Both the position numbers and the translations under genes were made by a program. A stretch of DNA of 64,000 nt from Budorcas taxicolor (Eukaryota; Chordata; Mammalia; Artiodactyla; Bovidae): contig NC_068922.1 of the NCBI RefSeq assembly GCF_023091745.1, positions 80,509,533 to 80,573,532 of the forward strand, given 5' to 3'. The notes under the pieces were generated by a model. The model was not told the origin of the DNA. It saw only the letters and a list, made by a program, of their open reading frames with translations, and searched no databases. Below, piece after piece: positions 11,825 through 23,900 of this stretch. Numbering within the stretch: the first letter of the stretch is position 1; every line of letters starts with the position of its first letter.

Positions 11825-12305
11825 GACTGGATCAGCTACATTATGCTGCTATAACAAACAACCCCCCAGAGACAATGACTCAGGACATCACAGTTTCACC
11901 TTTTGCTCATGCTACATGGTGAGTCGAAGGTGGCGGGCTGCACAGGCTGAATGCCTGTGACGCTTACCCTGCATATGAGCAAACACCACCCCCCAAACAC
12001 AATGACTTACGACAAAAACTTGCTCTTTACTCACTTTGTTTTCGTTGTTTGGTCACTAAGTTGCATCCAACTCTGCCACCCGTGGACTGTCGCCTGCCAG
12101 GCTCCTCTGTCCGTGGGATTTCCCAGGCAAAAATATTGGAGTGTGTTGCCATTTCCTTCTCCAGGGGATTGTCCTGCCCCAGAGATCAAACACATCTCTT
12201 TCATCTCCTTAACTGGCAGATGGATTATTTTTTTTTACCCCCTAGCCAACTCTTTACTCATGCTATTTGTCAAATGTGAGTTGGGGGTAGTGAACTCTGC
12301 TCAAC
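11825..12305. mobile_element. Ancient interspersed repeat split by Bov-tA
   Basis: Contains the dispersed motif tatgctgctataacaaacaa followed by caatgactcaggacatcaca, and a second, similar segment near 11985 (ccccaaacacaatgacttac). This suggests two related copies or an internal duplication. The same class recurs at 37425. Family not resolved. Confidence 0.5.
12034..12249 (-). mobile_element. Bov-tA SINE with target duplication
   Basis: Antisense Bov-tA: tail-side ttgcatccaactctgcc, the BovA core (ttgccatttccttctccagg), then a degraded tRNA-like head. The exact 11-base duplication ctctttactca lies at 12023-12033 and 12250-12260. It is a non-coding, Pol III-type retroelement mobilised by BovB machinery. 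Confidence 0.9.
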
Positions 12306-12429
12306 ATTACTCTGAATTGTAACGAAAAAGACGTTGTTTCCTACCGTGAACTTGGAGGAAGAGAAGAACACAAATGATGTGAACATCATTATTATCCCAG
12401 TGCCTGGCCCTAGTCATCATCATCACCCC

Positions 12430-12680
12430 GATAGTTGATGCCATTATTGAGGTCTGACCGTGGGCCAAGACCTGAACTTATCACTGCTGTGTTATCTCAC
12501 TACACTTTCACAACAACTCTGTAAAGTAGACGGCATTATACGTCCTCAGGTCTGAAGTGAGACAGTTGTCGGGCAGCTTGCCCAGTGTCCGAGCTAGTCA
12601 GCTGGAGAGCTGGGTCTGAACTGAGGTTTGCTTGGCTCTGCTGCCCAGGCGTCCCCGCCACACCTGACCAGTCCCGTTTA
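12430..12680 (-). mobile_element. MIR SINE, antisense
   Basis: Degraded antisense MIR pattern: tctcactacactttcacaac, actctgtaaagtagacgg, gtctgaagtgagacag, then gagctgggtctgaactgagg. This is the usual order of the MIR core. Confidence 0.7.
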
Positions 12681-13179
12681 GTAAGTTTCCGTCTGTCGTC
12701 CCACTCAGGATCTCTGGAATTGGAATGGACATGATGCTGGTGGTTGTCAGTTCTCAACACTTAGGTAGCACATGAGCCAACATTTTACTTCAATAGCTAT
12801 GTATTTTTTGTAATATGTATTCAGGAAAGATATAACTAACATGGCCAAAGCATGATCTCAAGGACATTATTGCTTAATTTGAGGCTTAACTAAATTTTTA
12901 AGTTTAAAAATAGTCAGCTTTTAGAATTAGGTATATCTAGTAAAAATCCTACACAAATGTAAGAAAAATGGGAAAATAGTATACAATTGATGGAGGTTTG
13001 AACAGACTGGTTTTTTTTTTTTTTCATGTACTGAGTCAATTAAACAACTTAATACTTGCTGAATCTATTCCTGGGCTGAAGAATCCTCACACATTTCCTG
13101 CCCATCATCTTCCTTCTAACTCATCCCCACGCCAGTGGTTAAGAACTTCCTCCTCTAGTTTCAGGAACATCTTGTAGAG
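12681..13179. other. Non-genic AT-rich DNA
   Basis: No repeat recognised except a T-homopolymer near 13012-13024. No exon evidence. Confidence 0.5.
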
Positions 13180-13402
13180 TTTGTTTTGTTTTGTTTGCTC
13201 AGTTATGTCCAACTGTCTGCGACCCCATGGACTGTAGCCCGCCAGGCTCCTCTGTCCATGGGATTCTCCAGGCAAGAGCACTGGAGTGGCTTGCCATTTT
13301 CTCCTCCGGGGAATCTTTCCCACCCGGGGATCGCACTCACTTCTCCTGCATTTCTGGGATCGTCAAGTGGATTCTCTACTACTGAGCCACCAGGGAAGTC
13401 CC
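13180..13402 (-). mobile_element. Bov-tA SINE
   Basis: Full-length-looking antisense copy: a tail-side TTTTG run, the core with gggattctccaggcaagagc, and the tRNA-like head ending gagccaccagggaagtccc. No exact target duplication seen. Confidence 0.92.
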
Positions 13403-14984
13403 TGCGTAGTTTAGGACCAATCACACTGGCTAGTAGTGTCTATAGAACATATCTGTTTTTCCCATTAGACTATGTACCTCTCATGGGGTTTCATTAGTTT
13501 TAATATTTCCAGTTCCTGGCCCAGGTAGATATCTTTAAATAAAATCATGGGCCTTACTTTTGAGTATTCTGCAATCTAGTAAGAGATAAGCATTGTATCA
13601 ATAGTCTTGTTCGATAAGTAATAAGCCAAATATTCAGTTCAGGCTGGCTTATAGGGAACTCACAAACTCATTGATCTGAGAGCCCCAGAGGGCAAGCTTG
13701 ATCTAGCGGTTGAGCAGTATCACCAAGAATTCAGCTTCCTTCTATCTCCCAGGCTGCCTTCACACGTGGCCCTAAGATGGTGGCTGGAGGGCCCTGGAGT
13801 TATAAACTTCCTTACTCGTATCCAGCAAGAAAATGTTTCTTTTTCCGGTCTTTCCCGGAAATCCTGTGGGTAATCACTGTAACTGGAACACCTTCCATCT
13901 TATGCCAAGTTGTCAAGACGATCTCAGTTTTCAGGGATGTGAAATGGGCTGGTGGCTAAAGCCTAGGTCTCCTGGTCTGTGCCCAGATCTGGAAGCGGGG
14001 TTTCGATTCCCAGAATCCCATGAATCTCTATGGAGACCAGGGACTGGAGGAGGAGGGGTTAGGGAGGGTGCTGGAAGGCAGCCAGCAGAGAGTCACTGCA
14101 GGCAGATGGAGAGAAACGTGGGTCTGACTCCAGCGAACATGGAGCATTTTGTAACTGATATTTAGCACCCCCATGTCACCTTGAAAGTGATTGCTTTGTC
14201 TCTGTCCCAACACAGGCCGCCCTGGCCTTTAAGTCTGGCCACCTAACAGTGTGGAAGGGACTTCACGGCCTCTTCCCTCACGCTGTGCTTCCCTCCATGG
14301 GGCTTTACGTTTGCACTGCCCTCTCCAGCCCCCTTTCCCGGTTCCACTTTGCTGACAACAAAGATCATGGAAATGCTTAATTCAGGACGCAGCTCTTATG
14401 TTCTCAACTCTGCACTGAATCCTGTTTTGTTTCACCTTGTTAAAAACGTCTTCCCCAATTTATCTTTCAATTTATTTTTCTGGGTGTTCTTCCAGTTTAA
14501 AAATACGTTGGGATTATTTTTAGATCTTAGTCATTAGTGCTGAGAGACTGTTTTCAAACAGACTTGTTCTTTTCTCTCATTTGTTCAATATTTGATTCCT
14601 TATTTAAAGTGCTTTTCTCCTCTTGGGCTCTCTTTCTACAAATCTAAACACTGGGAGAAAAATGGGGGGAACAGATCAGCTCCCCATACTTGCAGAATGT
14701 AGAGCAAAATGTATCCTCCTTTGGGGGGCAATTTGGCACATAGATTAGAGGTCACAAATGACAATGGCCTCGCTGTTCAAATGAGGTCCAGCAGTTGGGA
14801 GGTTTCATCATTTGGGTTTATAAGCCTCAGTGTGTCAGCAAAATCAGCTGTGTCCTGGGCCTCTGTGAGAGCGCCTACAGGTTCTTACTGAGGGAGGGCA
14901 GTGCCATCCGAGGAAGGCATCATCCAGGGGAGCTGCCCGTGACATTGACCCCATGCCTGCTCGTGTCATGTAGCAGTTAGGCGA
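13403..14984. other. Non-genic single-copy DNA
   Basis: No recognised repeat or exon. Several short overlapping frames (13777-13959 and 13833-14165 plus) show no domain features. Confidence 0.5.
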
Positions 14985-15135
14985 ATCCACAGTCCACCAT
15001 TGGGAAATTATGTCACTGTGGGCGAGTTACTTGCTTCCTCCAAGTCTCCATCCTTGTTGGCAGAATCAGCATCTAGCAATAGGATTGTTTTGAGGAGTGA
15101 ATGAATGCATTAGTTAACAAAGCGTTCAGCACAGT
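14985..15135 (+). mobile_element. MIR SINE
   Basis: Degraded sense MIR: gggcgagttacttgcttcct, a cagaatcagcatctagcaat segment, ttttgaggagtgaatgaatg and the cagcacagtgctcg end. Confidence 0.7.
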
Positions 15136-15517
15136 GCTCGTCCAGCAGGAAAAGCTCCTAAAGGTTGGGTACCACTCTCTCCACCATCATCATTATCAGT
15201 TATTGTTAATTCTGCAATTTAGGATGATATTAATTTTTTCATACTAGTTGTTTCCTTTCCCCAGTCTCTGTTTTCCGTCATCTCCTTTTACTTAGCATAT
15301 TGCCCAGCACCTTTGCAGATCCGGTTGATATTTGCCTGGCTAACAAAAGCCACGGAGGGCAAAAGTGCCGGATCCCAACTCACATGATAAGCCAGGATCC
15401 GAGGTTTGAGAAATACCATCGTGATTTCTGCTACCTGTGAGAAGACCAGAAGCCACTGGTCTGTTTGACTGTTGTCAGCCCCTGATAGAGATGTGTCTCC
15501 TGTTTCCATTATTCGCT
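15136..15517. other. Non-genic DNA
   Basis: No recognised repeat. The short minus frame at 15288-15509 has no protein-family features. Confidence 0.5.
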
Positions 15518-15650
15518 TGTCTCTTTATTTTTGGCCACATCATGCGGCATGCGGGATCTTAGCTCCACAGCCAGGGAGCAAATCTGTGCCCCCTGCAGTG
15601 GGAGCACAGAGTCATAACCACAAGCCCGCCGAGGAAGTCCCAACTTTCCA
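15518..15650 (-). mobile_element. CHR-type cetartiodactyl SINE, antisense
   Basis: Contains ggcatgcgggatcttagctc, ccccctgcagtgggagcaca and a head-side gaggaagtccc, which is the antisense of a tRNA-Glu-derived SINE found across cetartiodactyls. Bov-tA follows immediately. Confidence 0.8.
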
Positions 15651-15670
15651 GTTTTAAAAGCCCGCTAGAC

Positions 15671-15833
15671 CCGAGTTTGATCTCTGTCTGGGTCGGGAAG
15701 ATCCCTTGGAGAAGGGAATGGCTACCCACTCCAGTATTCTTGCCTGGAGAACTCCATGGACAGAGGAGCCGGGCAGGCTATAGTCCACGGGGCTGCAAAG
15801 AGTCAGACATGACTGAGCGACTGACACTTTCAC
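15671..15833 (+). mobile_element. Bov-tA SINE, 5'-truncated
   Basis: Sense copy starting within the tRNA-like head (gtttgatctctgtctgggtc), then cactccagtattcttgcctg and a tail of gactgagcgactgacacttt. Confidence 0.92.
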
Positions 15834-16264
15834 TTTTCAAGGTCTGAAGTATGCGTAGCCTTTGGTAACTTCAGCAGGAATTCAACAGGAATTCAGGTAA
15901 CATCCTCGTAGAATTGCCCTGATTTTTGACGCAGATTCATCTGTCTGACAACTAAACTGAGTGCTAGGTGGCAAGAGAGGACACCTAGTTACAGTTATGT
16001 ATACAGATATTTGGTGTGTTTCAGGCAAGTGAAAGAAACAAAGTTCCACTGAGGTTATCTGAAGGAGTCTTGGAACCTGAGTTTGTGTTTGGCTGTTTCT
16101 CTTCTTTCTTCTTCCAAAAAGAATGGAACGGGACATTCAACAAAAGACAGAAATGAAATGATGAAAGTAAGGGGGGAAAAGTATAAGAAGCTTGTGATGA
16201 AGGGACTGATCAGTTGTACCAGCAAACCTCAGCTAAGCAGAGCAACTTCAACTGAGCACAGAAT
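15834..16264. other. Non-genic DNA
   Basis: No repeat or exon recognised. Confidence 0.5.
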
Positions 16265-16278
16265 GAGTCTCAGACGCT

Positions 16279-16815
16279 TGCCCCCCGGAAGAAAAGCCAC
16301 GACCAGCCTAGACAGCACATTAAAAAGCAGAGACATTACTTTGCCGGCAAAGGTCTGTCTAGTCAAGGCTATGGTTTTTCCAGCAGTCATGTATGGATGT
16401 GAGAGTTGGACCATAAAGAAGGCTGAGCACCGAAGAACTGATGCTTTTGAACAGTGGTGTTGGAGAAGACTCTTGAGAGTCCCTTGGACTGAAGGGAGAG
16501 CCAACTAGTCCATCCTAAAGGAAATCAGTCCTGAGTGTTCATGGGAAGGACTGATGCTGAAGCTGAAACTCCAATACTTTGGCTACCTGATGCAAAGAGC
16601 TGACTCATTGGAAAAGACTCTGATGCTGGGAAAGACTGAAGGCGGGAGGAGAAGGGAACAACAGAAGATGAGATGGCTGGATGGCACCACCGACTCGATG
16701 GACATGAGTTTGGGTAAACTCTGGGAATTGGTGATGGACAGAGAGGCCTGGCGTGCTGCAGTCCATGGGGTCGCAAAGAGTCGGACACGACTGAGTGACT
16801 GAACTGAACTGAACT
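16279..16815 (+). mobile_element. BovB LINE 3' fragment with target duplication
   Basis: Sense BovB 3' end of about 540 bases, from the C-terminal coding region through the 3' end with a (gaact)n-type tail (gaactgaactgaactg). An imperfect 14-base duplication flanks it: gagtctcagacgct at 16265-16278 and gagtctcggaggct at 16816-16829 (12 of 14 match). The open frame beginning at 16083 runs in from unique DNA and is partly BovB C-terminus. Confidence 0.93.
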
Positions 16816-16829
16816 GAGTCTCGGAGGCT

Positions 16830-19328
16830 CCTGGCTGCACAGGGAAAAAGAGAAACATGGTGGGTTCCAGGGCCCTCCTTCTCTAATAAGAAAGCGGGCA
16901 CATTCGTCAGGAAAGACGAACTATTTTCTAGGACTTAAACCCTATGAGAAATTTATCATGGAGGACCTTACATAAGATACATGAGTATGTATATTTAACA
17001 CAGATCTCCAGTGTTAGCCATGGGATTTATCTGCCTTTTCGGGAAGTAAATTTCAGATCTCAGCAGGCTGACAGTGTCTCTTCAAATTTACAGTGTCAAT
17101 GTGCAGTAAAGTAGCTGCTTCCCATACCTCGTTTTACTGGACCGTCTATCAATATTTGATCAAATTGGGCCAAAGTTTCAAACTGCCCTTAAATTATACC
17201 CAGAGAAAGTGCTTGTACATGCAGAATGCCTGAGTGGGCTTCAAAATTGAGTCCTTGTGAGCTGGAAGCATCTTTTAAAAATATATCTACACCATTTTCT
17301 CCAGTCCCCGTCCCTCCCCAGAATGCTTATGATGTAAATCTGTCTGCAAAATCCATAGTTGGTCATAAAAATGCCGAGCACACTGGCTCCTTCCACACAC
17401 AGGCACTCAGGTTTTTGATGCAGAATTGTGTACCTCTTTGTGTATACCTCTAATTGTACACACACCTAACACGATTAGTGTTGTTCACAGAATACACATG
17501 TTTGAGTAAAACAACAGTTGCTCTGAGTGAGCCTGAAGGATCAGTTGACATGATGAGATGTCATCTGTGCTCCACCTGCACTTCCGGTATTTGTGTGGAG
17601 TAATTACATGAACAGGCCCAGTGGTTTTATTGCCATAGAGCTGCCTTATTTGTGATCACTCGCCTCCTTGTCTGCACTGGGCTTCCAGGCTCTGTTGGAA
17701 ATGTACTCCTCTGAATAACCCCAGTTACTCCCATTCGATCCAAAAGTGAATTTTTACCACCTAGGAAAATTTTTCCTCTGTCCTAGAACAGTCTTTCATA
17801 CTCTTAAAATCTCTGGAAGGAAGCCTTGCTGAGATTAAAACAGTCTCATCAGTGCATTGCCTTCTGGGTGTGTCATTTATGCTGCCTATGTAAGAACCTC
17901 TGAATGCCCAACGTGAAACACCCAGGCTTGGTGTTCATGACCACAGTCACCCAAATAAATGATAGAGCCTTAAAGAGAATCAGAAAGAATAGATAACTGC
18001 ATTTGGAGGCAGACTTCTATCCAAATATTTTTTCTGCCTAATTGTTAAGTATTTTGATCTCAATATAAACCTCAGGGTTCAGAGCGGTGTCCCTCTTTGG
18101 TATCTTGACTGTTAATCAAATGGCTTTTATAATTTACATTTTAAGTGTGTACACAGTGGCGCATTATATTCAGAAAATTAGATGTTTTAAGTGTTGGAAG
18201 CTGTGACAGTGGCATTAACATAAAGCTATTCTGGTTCAAGTCGAGTATGATAGTTTGTCTCTCTCTCTTTGTTTTCGCTAGTTATCAAGTTGTCATGGTT
18301 CAGATGTCATTTTTCTTCCTTAGAGTTAAAAACAACAATAGCAAAAGCAGGTGAAGTGAGTGTTAAGTATAGAACCAACCCTGTAGGAAACAGGAACATC
18401 AAGGAAATTTCTTCCCTCTGGGGTTTGCGGGTATTTTGGAAATTTTCTGCTGTTAATGAAGGGGCAAACTGTCCACTAAAAATTAGCACACTGGTGAGCA
18501 ATTTGTGAACACCCAACGTGGGGAATCTGGGGAGGGTATTTTTCTGTGTGCCCCCTGTTTGCACCATTAGTGTTTAATGTCTGTCAGCCTTTCCATTGTA
18601 GACTGTAGTCATTGTTTTTCTGGGATTTATTACTCAGCTCTGAAAACTGGCTCTAGGCTACAAATTGCCATAAAGAGGAGAACATTTGTTTTGTTTTTTT
18701 TTTCTTTTCCTTACTGAAATAGTGTGGGTGGAAAGGAGAAAAAAATTCATCTCATTCTCTTATTTTTTGAGTGAAAAAAATATGGCTGTAGTTGTAACAA
18801 GAGCATATGGTTTGATATTTTACCAAAGTAAATAAATATATCAAAATTATCTTATCTTAGAACTGTTGGATGATGTAGAGGGGTGATCATCGTGGGTCAG
18901 GCAAAAACTTCATGTTTTAAGGGGAAGCCAAATCATACGCTCTCCTTTTAATCCAGCTTTTCTTGATTTGTGTTTTAAGGGAAGTTTCCTTCATTGGCTA
19001 AACTTTTATCTTGTGCCCCAGAAAGGAGTATGTGATAACAGGATACATAAAATGTGGCAATTAGACTCTCACCTCAAAGAGCTCATGGTCTTGGTGGGGA
19101 AACAGGCATTAAACCAGTACTTTCCTAACATTCTGTGCCTTGTAGGTAAACGCAGAGCATGAAACTCTAGAGTACCTACGTTAAACATTTATCACATGTG
19201 CATACCACAGGACAAGTAAAAAATGTGCTGCATTAAAATATGTGCAAAATGGAAATTTTAAAAGATTGGGATATAAGTAACATGTTTATTATATATAAAT
19301 ATATCGAATATATGTTATATACATATGT
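16830..19328. other. Non-genic AT-rich DNA
   Basis: About 2.5 kb of AT-rich sequence with no young repeat and no recognised gene. The frames at 17226-17453, 18145-18508 and 18968-19162 are short and featureless. The lack of Bov insertions makes this one of the longer uninterrupted stretches of the window. Confidence 0.5.
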
Positions 19329-19484
19329 GTGACCCCATGGTCTGTCCTTGGAATTCTCCAGGCAAGAACACTGGAGTGGGCGGCCATTCCCTTCTCCAGG
19401 GGCTCTTCCCCACCCAGGGATCGAACCCAGGTCTCCCACACTGCAGGCAGATTCTTTACTGTCTGAGCTGCCAGGGAAGCCCCA
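19329..19484 (-). mobile_element. Bov-tA SINE in AT-rich DNA
   Basis: Antisense copy lacking the distal tail: gtgaccccatggtctgtcct, core ttcccttctccaggggct, head ending tgccagggaagcccc. It sits in a TATA-rich tract, so the duplication cannot be distinguished from the background. Confidence 0.9.
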
Positions 19485-20639
19485 AATATATATGTATGTA
19501 TAAATATGTAATTTGAATATTATAATTATATTTAATATTATTATAATTTGAATATTATAATTTGCATTTTGTATTTATATTACATTTTATACATAGCCAT
19601 ACTTTTCTGCTTAAAATATTTTTTAAAACTCTGAATTTTATTTTTTAAATTCTTACAGTGAGAGCAAACTGGCTGAATATGGTTAGCAGTTTCTGAAGAC
19701 CTTGCCTGTCACTTCACAATACATTGATTCAAACGTCTGGTTGTAAATTTTATTGTTGTTGATACTTGGTTTAAACGACTGTCCGAGCTGAGGCACACAG
19801 CAATGCATGGATCCAAGCGGATTAAGCCCGGGTGATAACGTCTGCCGTCACAGGCACAGAGGAGCTGCCCTGCCTGGGCAGTGGCTAAGGTCTGAGGAGG
19901 GAGTGGAGGGTCATGTCAACGCTCCAGCGCTGATCCTCCGTCCCCTTCAGAATAGGGTCATCATCTCGTAGGTGACAGCCTCACATCTAGAGTGAAGCAA
20001 GGCACCATCATCAGTGTATGTTTTCTTACTCTTAGACAACAATTACTAGTTTTTTACCACACAAATAGAAATAAATATAAATTCAACTTCATATATGTTT
20101 TTCTGTATTAAAATAGATCCTCTTTTGCACCCCTGGGGAAATGCCAAGACCCCCCCCCCCAAAAAAAAAGCCTAATTACACGAACTGACGCCCGTCAGCG
20201 TGAAGAAGGTGTGATGCGGTAGAGCCTTGCTGCCAGGCACCCCGTGCGCCTGCTCTTGGGTCATTTTTTGTCTCTCTAAGCAGGAAATCGCAGCTCTGAG
20301 TCAGTGAAACCAAATCTTTCTCCCCTAGTGCATGCAGAGAGGCCGCTTGAATTCACAGGCAGAGGCCCTGCCCACGACCATAATTGGAGCCGGTTTGAGA
20401 TGATGTTTGCAAGAAGGCAAAATGGGTTTCCATGGTGCCCATCCCCCTGTACTTTGTGGGTTCTCTCTGTAACATCACCTTATATCCCAACTGTAGCCCT
20501 AAGATTCCTGCAGAAATCAGGTTCCTTAAACATCTTCTCATATTCATTTAAAAAATGATGTTGCTGTTCTGTTGTTATTATTACATCGAGAAACTCATTT
20601 TTCTTGAGGCGTATTTAGAAAATTCAGACAGACAAGAAA
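19485..20639. other. Non-genic DNA with AT-rich and C/A homopolymer tracts
   Basis: 19490-19600 is a degenerate AT-rich low-complexity stretch. A poly-C run joins a poly-A run near 20151-20169. The rest is unrecognised, with no exon support. Confidence 0.5.
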
Positions 20640-21110
20640 GTGAAAATTACCTATCATAGCCACACATAATGTGCTGTTGACACTTATTGGTTCACCTTTC
20701 TGTACATTTTTAAGCTTTTTTTTTTTAAAAAAGAAACATTGCTATACTTAAATTATATACTATTTTAACATCCTCCCCTAGTTAAATATATATCCTTAAG
20801 ATTTTTTCTTATTTCCAAATAGCACTATAGAACCTCATTTTGAATAACAAATCGCATCTCATTGAATGGATATCTTCTAATTCACTAAGTCAGTCACTAT
20901 TGTTGGGTTTTTAGGTTGTTTCCACCCTAAAACCTTTTTTGATATCACAGCTAGTAATAAAAAATTGTGATTCTAATTTTTTTAATTATAGCTAAATATT
21001 TGAACACATTCTAAAATTACTTTCTGAGAGTTAGTTCTAAAAAGTAGAGTTATTGAACCAAAGGACATGTCTGCGGGTTGGGATGTACTTTTCATACTGA
21101 TTTTAAATTG
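20640..21110 (-). mobile_element. Old L1 (L1ME-like) 3' fragment, antisense
   Basis: Antisense L1 3' wording: tttttaggttgtttccaccc, then ttattgaaccaaaggacatg. Diverged, so an old mammalian L1. Confidence 0.65.
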
Positions 21111-21265
21111 TATGCATGGTGTGTGTGTATGCATTCATGAGTACACACACAGACATAGCTATAGACACATATATATCATATATACATGAAATGACCATTT
21201 ATTAGCTTCATCTAATACATACAGTTCTTCCATATATGCTGTTTTAGCTTGTGTACCTTATGAAA

Positions 21266-21291
21266 TGTGTGTGTGTGTGTGTCTGTGTGTG
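21266..21291. repeat. (TG)n microsatellite next to a SINE
   Basis: An interrupted TG run directly at the tail side of the antisense Bov-tA, a common place for such expansions. Confidence 0.85.
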
Positions 21292-21484
21292 TCTCAGTTG
21301 TATCTGACTCTTTGTGACCCCCATGGACTGTGGCCTGCCTGTCTCCTTTGACCATGGGATTTCTCAGGCAAGAACACTGGAGTGACTTGCCGTTTTCTTC
21401 TCCAGGGGATCTTCCTGACCCAGGGATTGGACCCATGTCTCCTACACTGGCAGGCAGATTCTTTACCATTGAGCCTCCAGGGAG
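21289..21484 (-). mobile_element. Bov-tA SINE
   Basis: Antisense copy: tatctgactctttgtgaccc, core tctccaggggatcttcctga, head ttctttaccattgagcctcc. Confidence 0.92.
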
Positions 21485-21779
21485 TTGCTAGATCTCTCAA
21501 TTTTTTTTAGTTCATGCAAAAATATTTTTTAAATTGAAATCTCACAGAAGACTAGTGTAAAATGTGTGTGTAAATTATTAAGCATTCTAATAGAGGGAGT
21601 ACCTGTGAGCCCACCACTCAATCTAATAAAATATTACAAATGCTGTTAAGTTTCTTGTGTGACACTCCCCCCCCCCCCAATCCAATGCACCCTACCATCT
21701 GCCACAGCCACTGACTTGAATTGGGTGTTTCTAATTTCCTTGCTTTCCTTCATAGTTTTACCATATGGGTGTATCTCCC

Positions 21780-22010
21780 AAAACAACATGCACAAAAATA
21801 TTCATAGAAACATTACCTGTATTAGCCAAAAACCTAGAACAACCAAATATCTATTAATAGAATACAAAACTAAATGTTGTCATATTCATACAATAGAGTA
21901 CTATACATGCATGATTCCGAATAAGCCATGGTTACATGAACCATATCAGTGTCTCTTAGTAACAAAGTAAGTTCCATACTATAGAATGATACTATTTTCT
22001 TACAAAGTTC
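21780..22010 (+). mobile_element. Old L1 3' fragment
   Basis: Sense L1 3' wording: acaaaaatattcatagaaac, attagccaaaaacctagaac and tcatattcatacaatagagt. Flanking sequence from about 21490 (with a poly-C run near 21667-21678) may be L1 as well, but less clearly. Confidence 0.65.
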
Positions 22011-22554
22011 AAAGTGAGATAAGCTTTCATTTTTCTTAAGGAATTCTGGAGAGTAAGAGTGATTGTGATGCGTGCCAATTTTTTAAACGCTGGAAACTAA
22101 TTTATTGCATTTAAAAACTATTGTGTATGCCAAACAAAATGTGTCTTTGGATGCAATTCTTCCTGGGAGCCCTTTGCTTCTGACCTTTGCTCTGAGGCCT
22201 TAGATCAACGCTTGTTTTTGTCATCCTTATGGGGTAAGAGGTCAGAGCTGTCTTGCTTTGGTATCTTTTCAGACCTATGGGTCTAGAGGGGATTTAAAGG
22301 AAAGGCTACAGAATATAATAATAAGGATGAGATGACTGTGTGAGACAGGCCATTCGAAGTGAGGATTCTAACTCAGGAGGCCAACAAATCGAGATTAAAC
22401 ACATCAGGATTCAAGAGGCGGGCAGCAGCAGGCCACACAGCAGGTGAGCGGCGAGTCAGATCGGCAGCCGCTGCGGCGTGTTAGGGACCCTGCCCGGCAC
22501 CTGTTCTCCGTGCCCTCAGGAGAGAGCTGAATCGCCACGATGTTAGAAACCTAC
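22011..22554. other. Non-genic DNA
   Basis: No recognised repeat or exon. Confidence 0.45.
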
Positions 22555-22795
22555 ATTTGGAAAGCGCTCACCGAGCTCCGGTGAACTGTAGCACCTCATC
22601 TGAATGTCACGGCCGCTCTGTGAGTGATAGCACTATCGATATCGACGTCAGCCCCATCCTATGACCGAGGACAGCAGAAGAGGGCAATCGGCTCCCCAAA
22701 ACTACCCCACCACTAGGTGGCGGCGTCGAGACGCGGGCTCCAGCAGTCTGCCTCGGAGTTCTTCTTAACCACGATGCTAACCCACCTCTTAATCC
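22555..22795 (-). mobile_element. MIR SINE, antisense
   Basis: Degraded antisense MIR in order: cacctcatctgaatgtcacg, atgaccgaggacagcag, gggctccagcagtctgcctc and ttcttaaccacgatgctaac. Several CpGs remain. Confidence 0.7.
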
Positions 22796-23289
22796 TCCCT
22801 TTGAAAGGCTGAGTTTTGGTGAAGATGCATCCGCAGTAAATTAACAGATGACATCACTCTTAAGGTTTCGCTAAAAGTAGAACACTGACTTAAGAAATAA
22901 TCAAGCCGGGCTTTTGTCTAACAGGAAATTCACAGTTTCATCTTTCAAAGAGAAAATTCTAATTCAGTTGGCCAAGAAACTGAGATCAAACACAGTAGTG
23001 GTCAGCAAGAGATGACAGAAGGTTTTCTGGGCTCCTGGTCAATTTTTATTCTGGTGCCCTTTGCAATCAGCTCCATCAACTCTAATATGATAGAGATATT
23101 TTAAATGGGTCACAACATGTGAAACACTTCTTTCTCACATCCACGGACACTGCTTTCCTAAAATAAAAATCCTTTTGTTTCTTCCAGCTGTGAAGAAAAA
23201 AAAATACACATACATTGTGAAGCATAAAAAAAGAGGTTAAATTTCACCAACAGACACTACCACTGCTAATGTTTAGACTATGCCTTTTC

Positions 23290-23478
23290 CCTTGTGGCTC
23301 AGCTGGTAAAGAATCCGCCTGCAGTGCAGGAGACCTGGGTTTCATCCCTGGGTTGGGAAGATCCCCTGGAAAAGGGAAGGGCTACCCACTCCAGTGTTCT
23401 GGCCTGGAGAATTCCATGGACCAGGCCATGGGGTCGCAAAGGGTTGGACATGACTGAATGACTTTCGCTTTCATTTTC
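23290..23478 (+). mobile_element. Bov-tA SINE with target duplication
   Basis: Sense copy: cttgtggctcagctggtaaa, gggttgggaagatcccctgg, tail gactttcgctttcatttt. The exact 10-base duplication atgccttttc is at 23280-23289 and 23479-23488. It lacks about ten bases in the middle of the BovA core (after ccatggaccaggcc) compared with other copies. Confidence 0.93.
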
Positions 23479-23641
23479 ATGCCTTTTCAAAAGCTTTTTC
23501 CAAATATCCATGTATAATACTGATAATACAGTTACACAGAAGATGGTATAATACAATAGAGGTTTAGAATCTAGCTTTCCCTTGGTATTTATGGTGAATC
23601 TCTTTTTCTATCAGTAAGTTAAGATGCACATAAATTTTAAT

Positions 23642-23662
23642 GATATATATATATATATATAT
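23642..23662. repeat. (AT)n microsatellite
   Basis: Short uninterrupted AT dinucleotide run inside an old L1. Confidence 0.85.
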
Positions 23663-23900
23663 TTCATTATATGGATGTACCTTATTTACTTAAGCTATTT
23701 ACTTAACCCTATTGCTGAACATGTAGTTTAAAAAAGAAAAACCTTCCTGTTCTAAATAACACTGAGGTGAACATCCTTGTATGCATCCTTGCCCACTTTG
23801 CTTATTTCCTGGGACAGAATTCCAGAAGTGGAATTGCTACAGGTCATGCCTGTTTAAGGCTTCTGATAGTCAGTGCCAAATCACCCTAAAAGGGCACATT

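Larger units (their letters stand above)
23190..23900 (-). mobile_element. Old L1 3' fragment split by Bov-tA
   Basis: Antisense L1: attatatggatgtaccttat, gaggtgaacatccttgtatg and agaagtggaattgctacagg. Bov-tA interrupts the element at 23290-23478, and an (AT)n run lies inside it at about 23642-23662. Confidence 0.65.
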
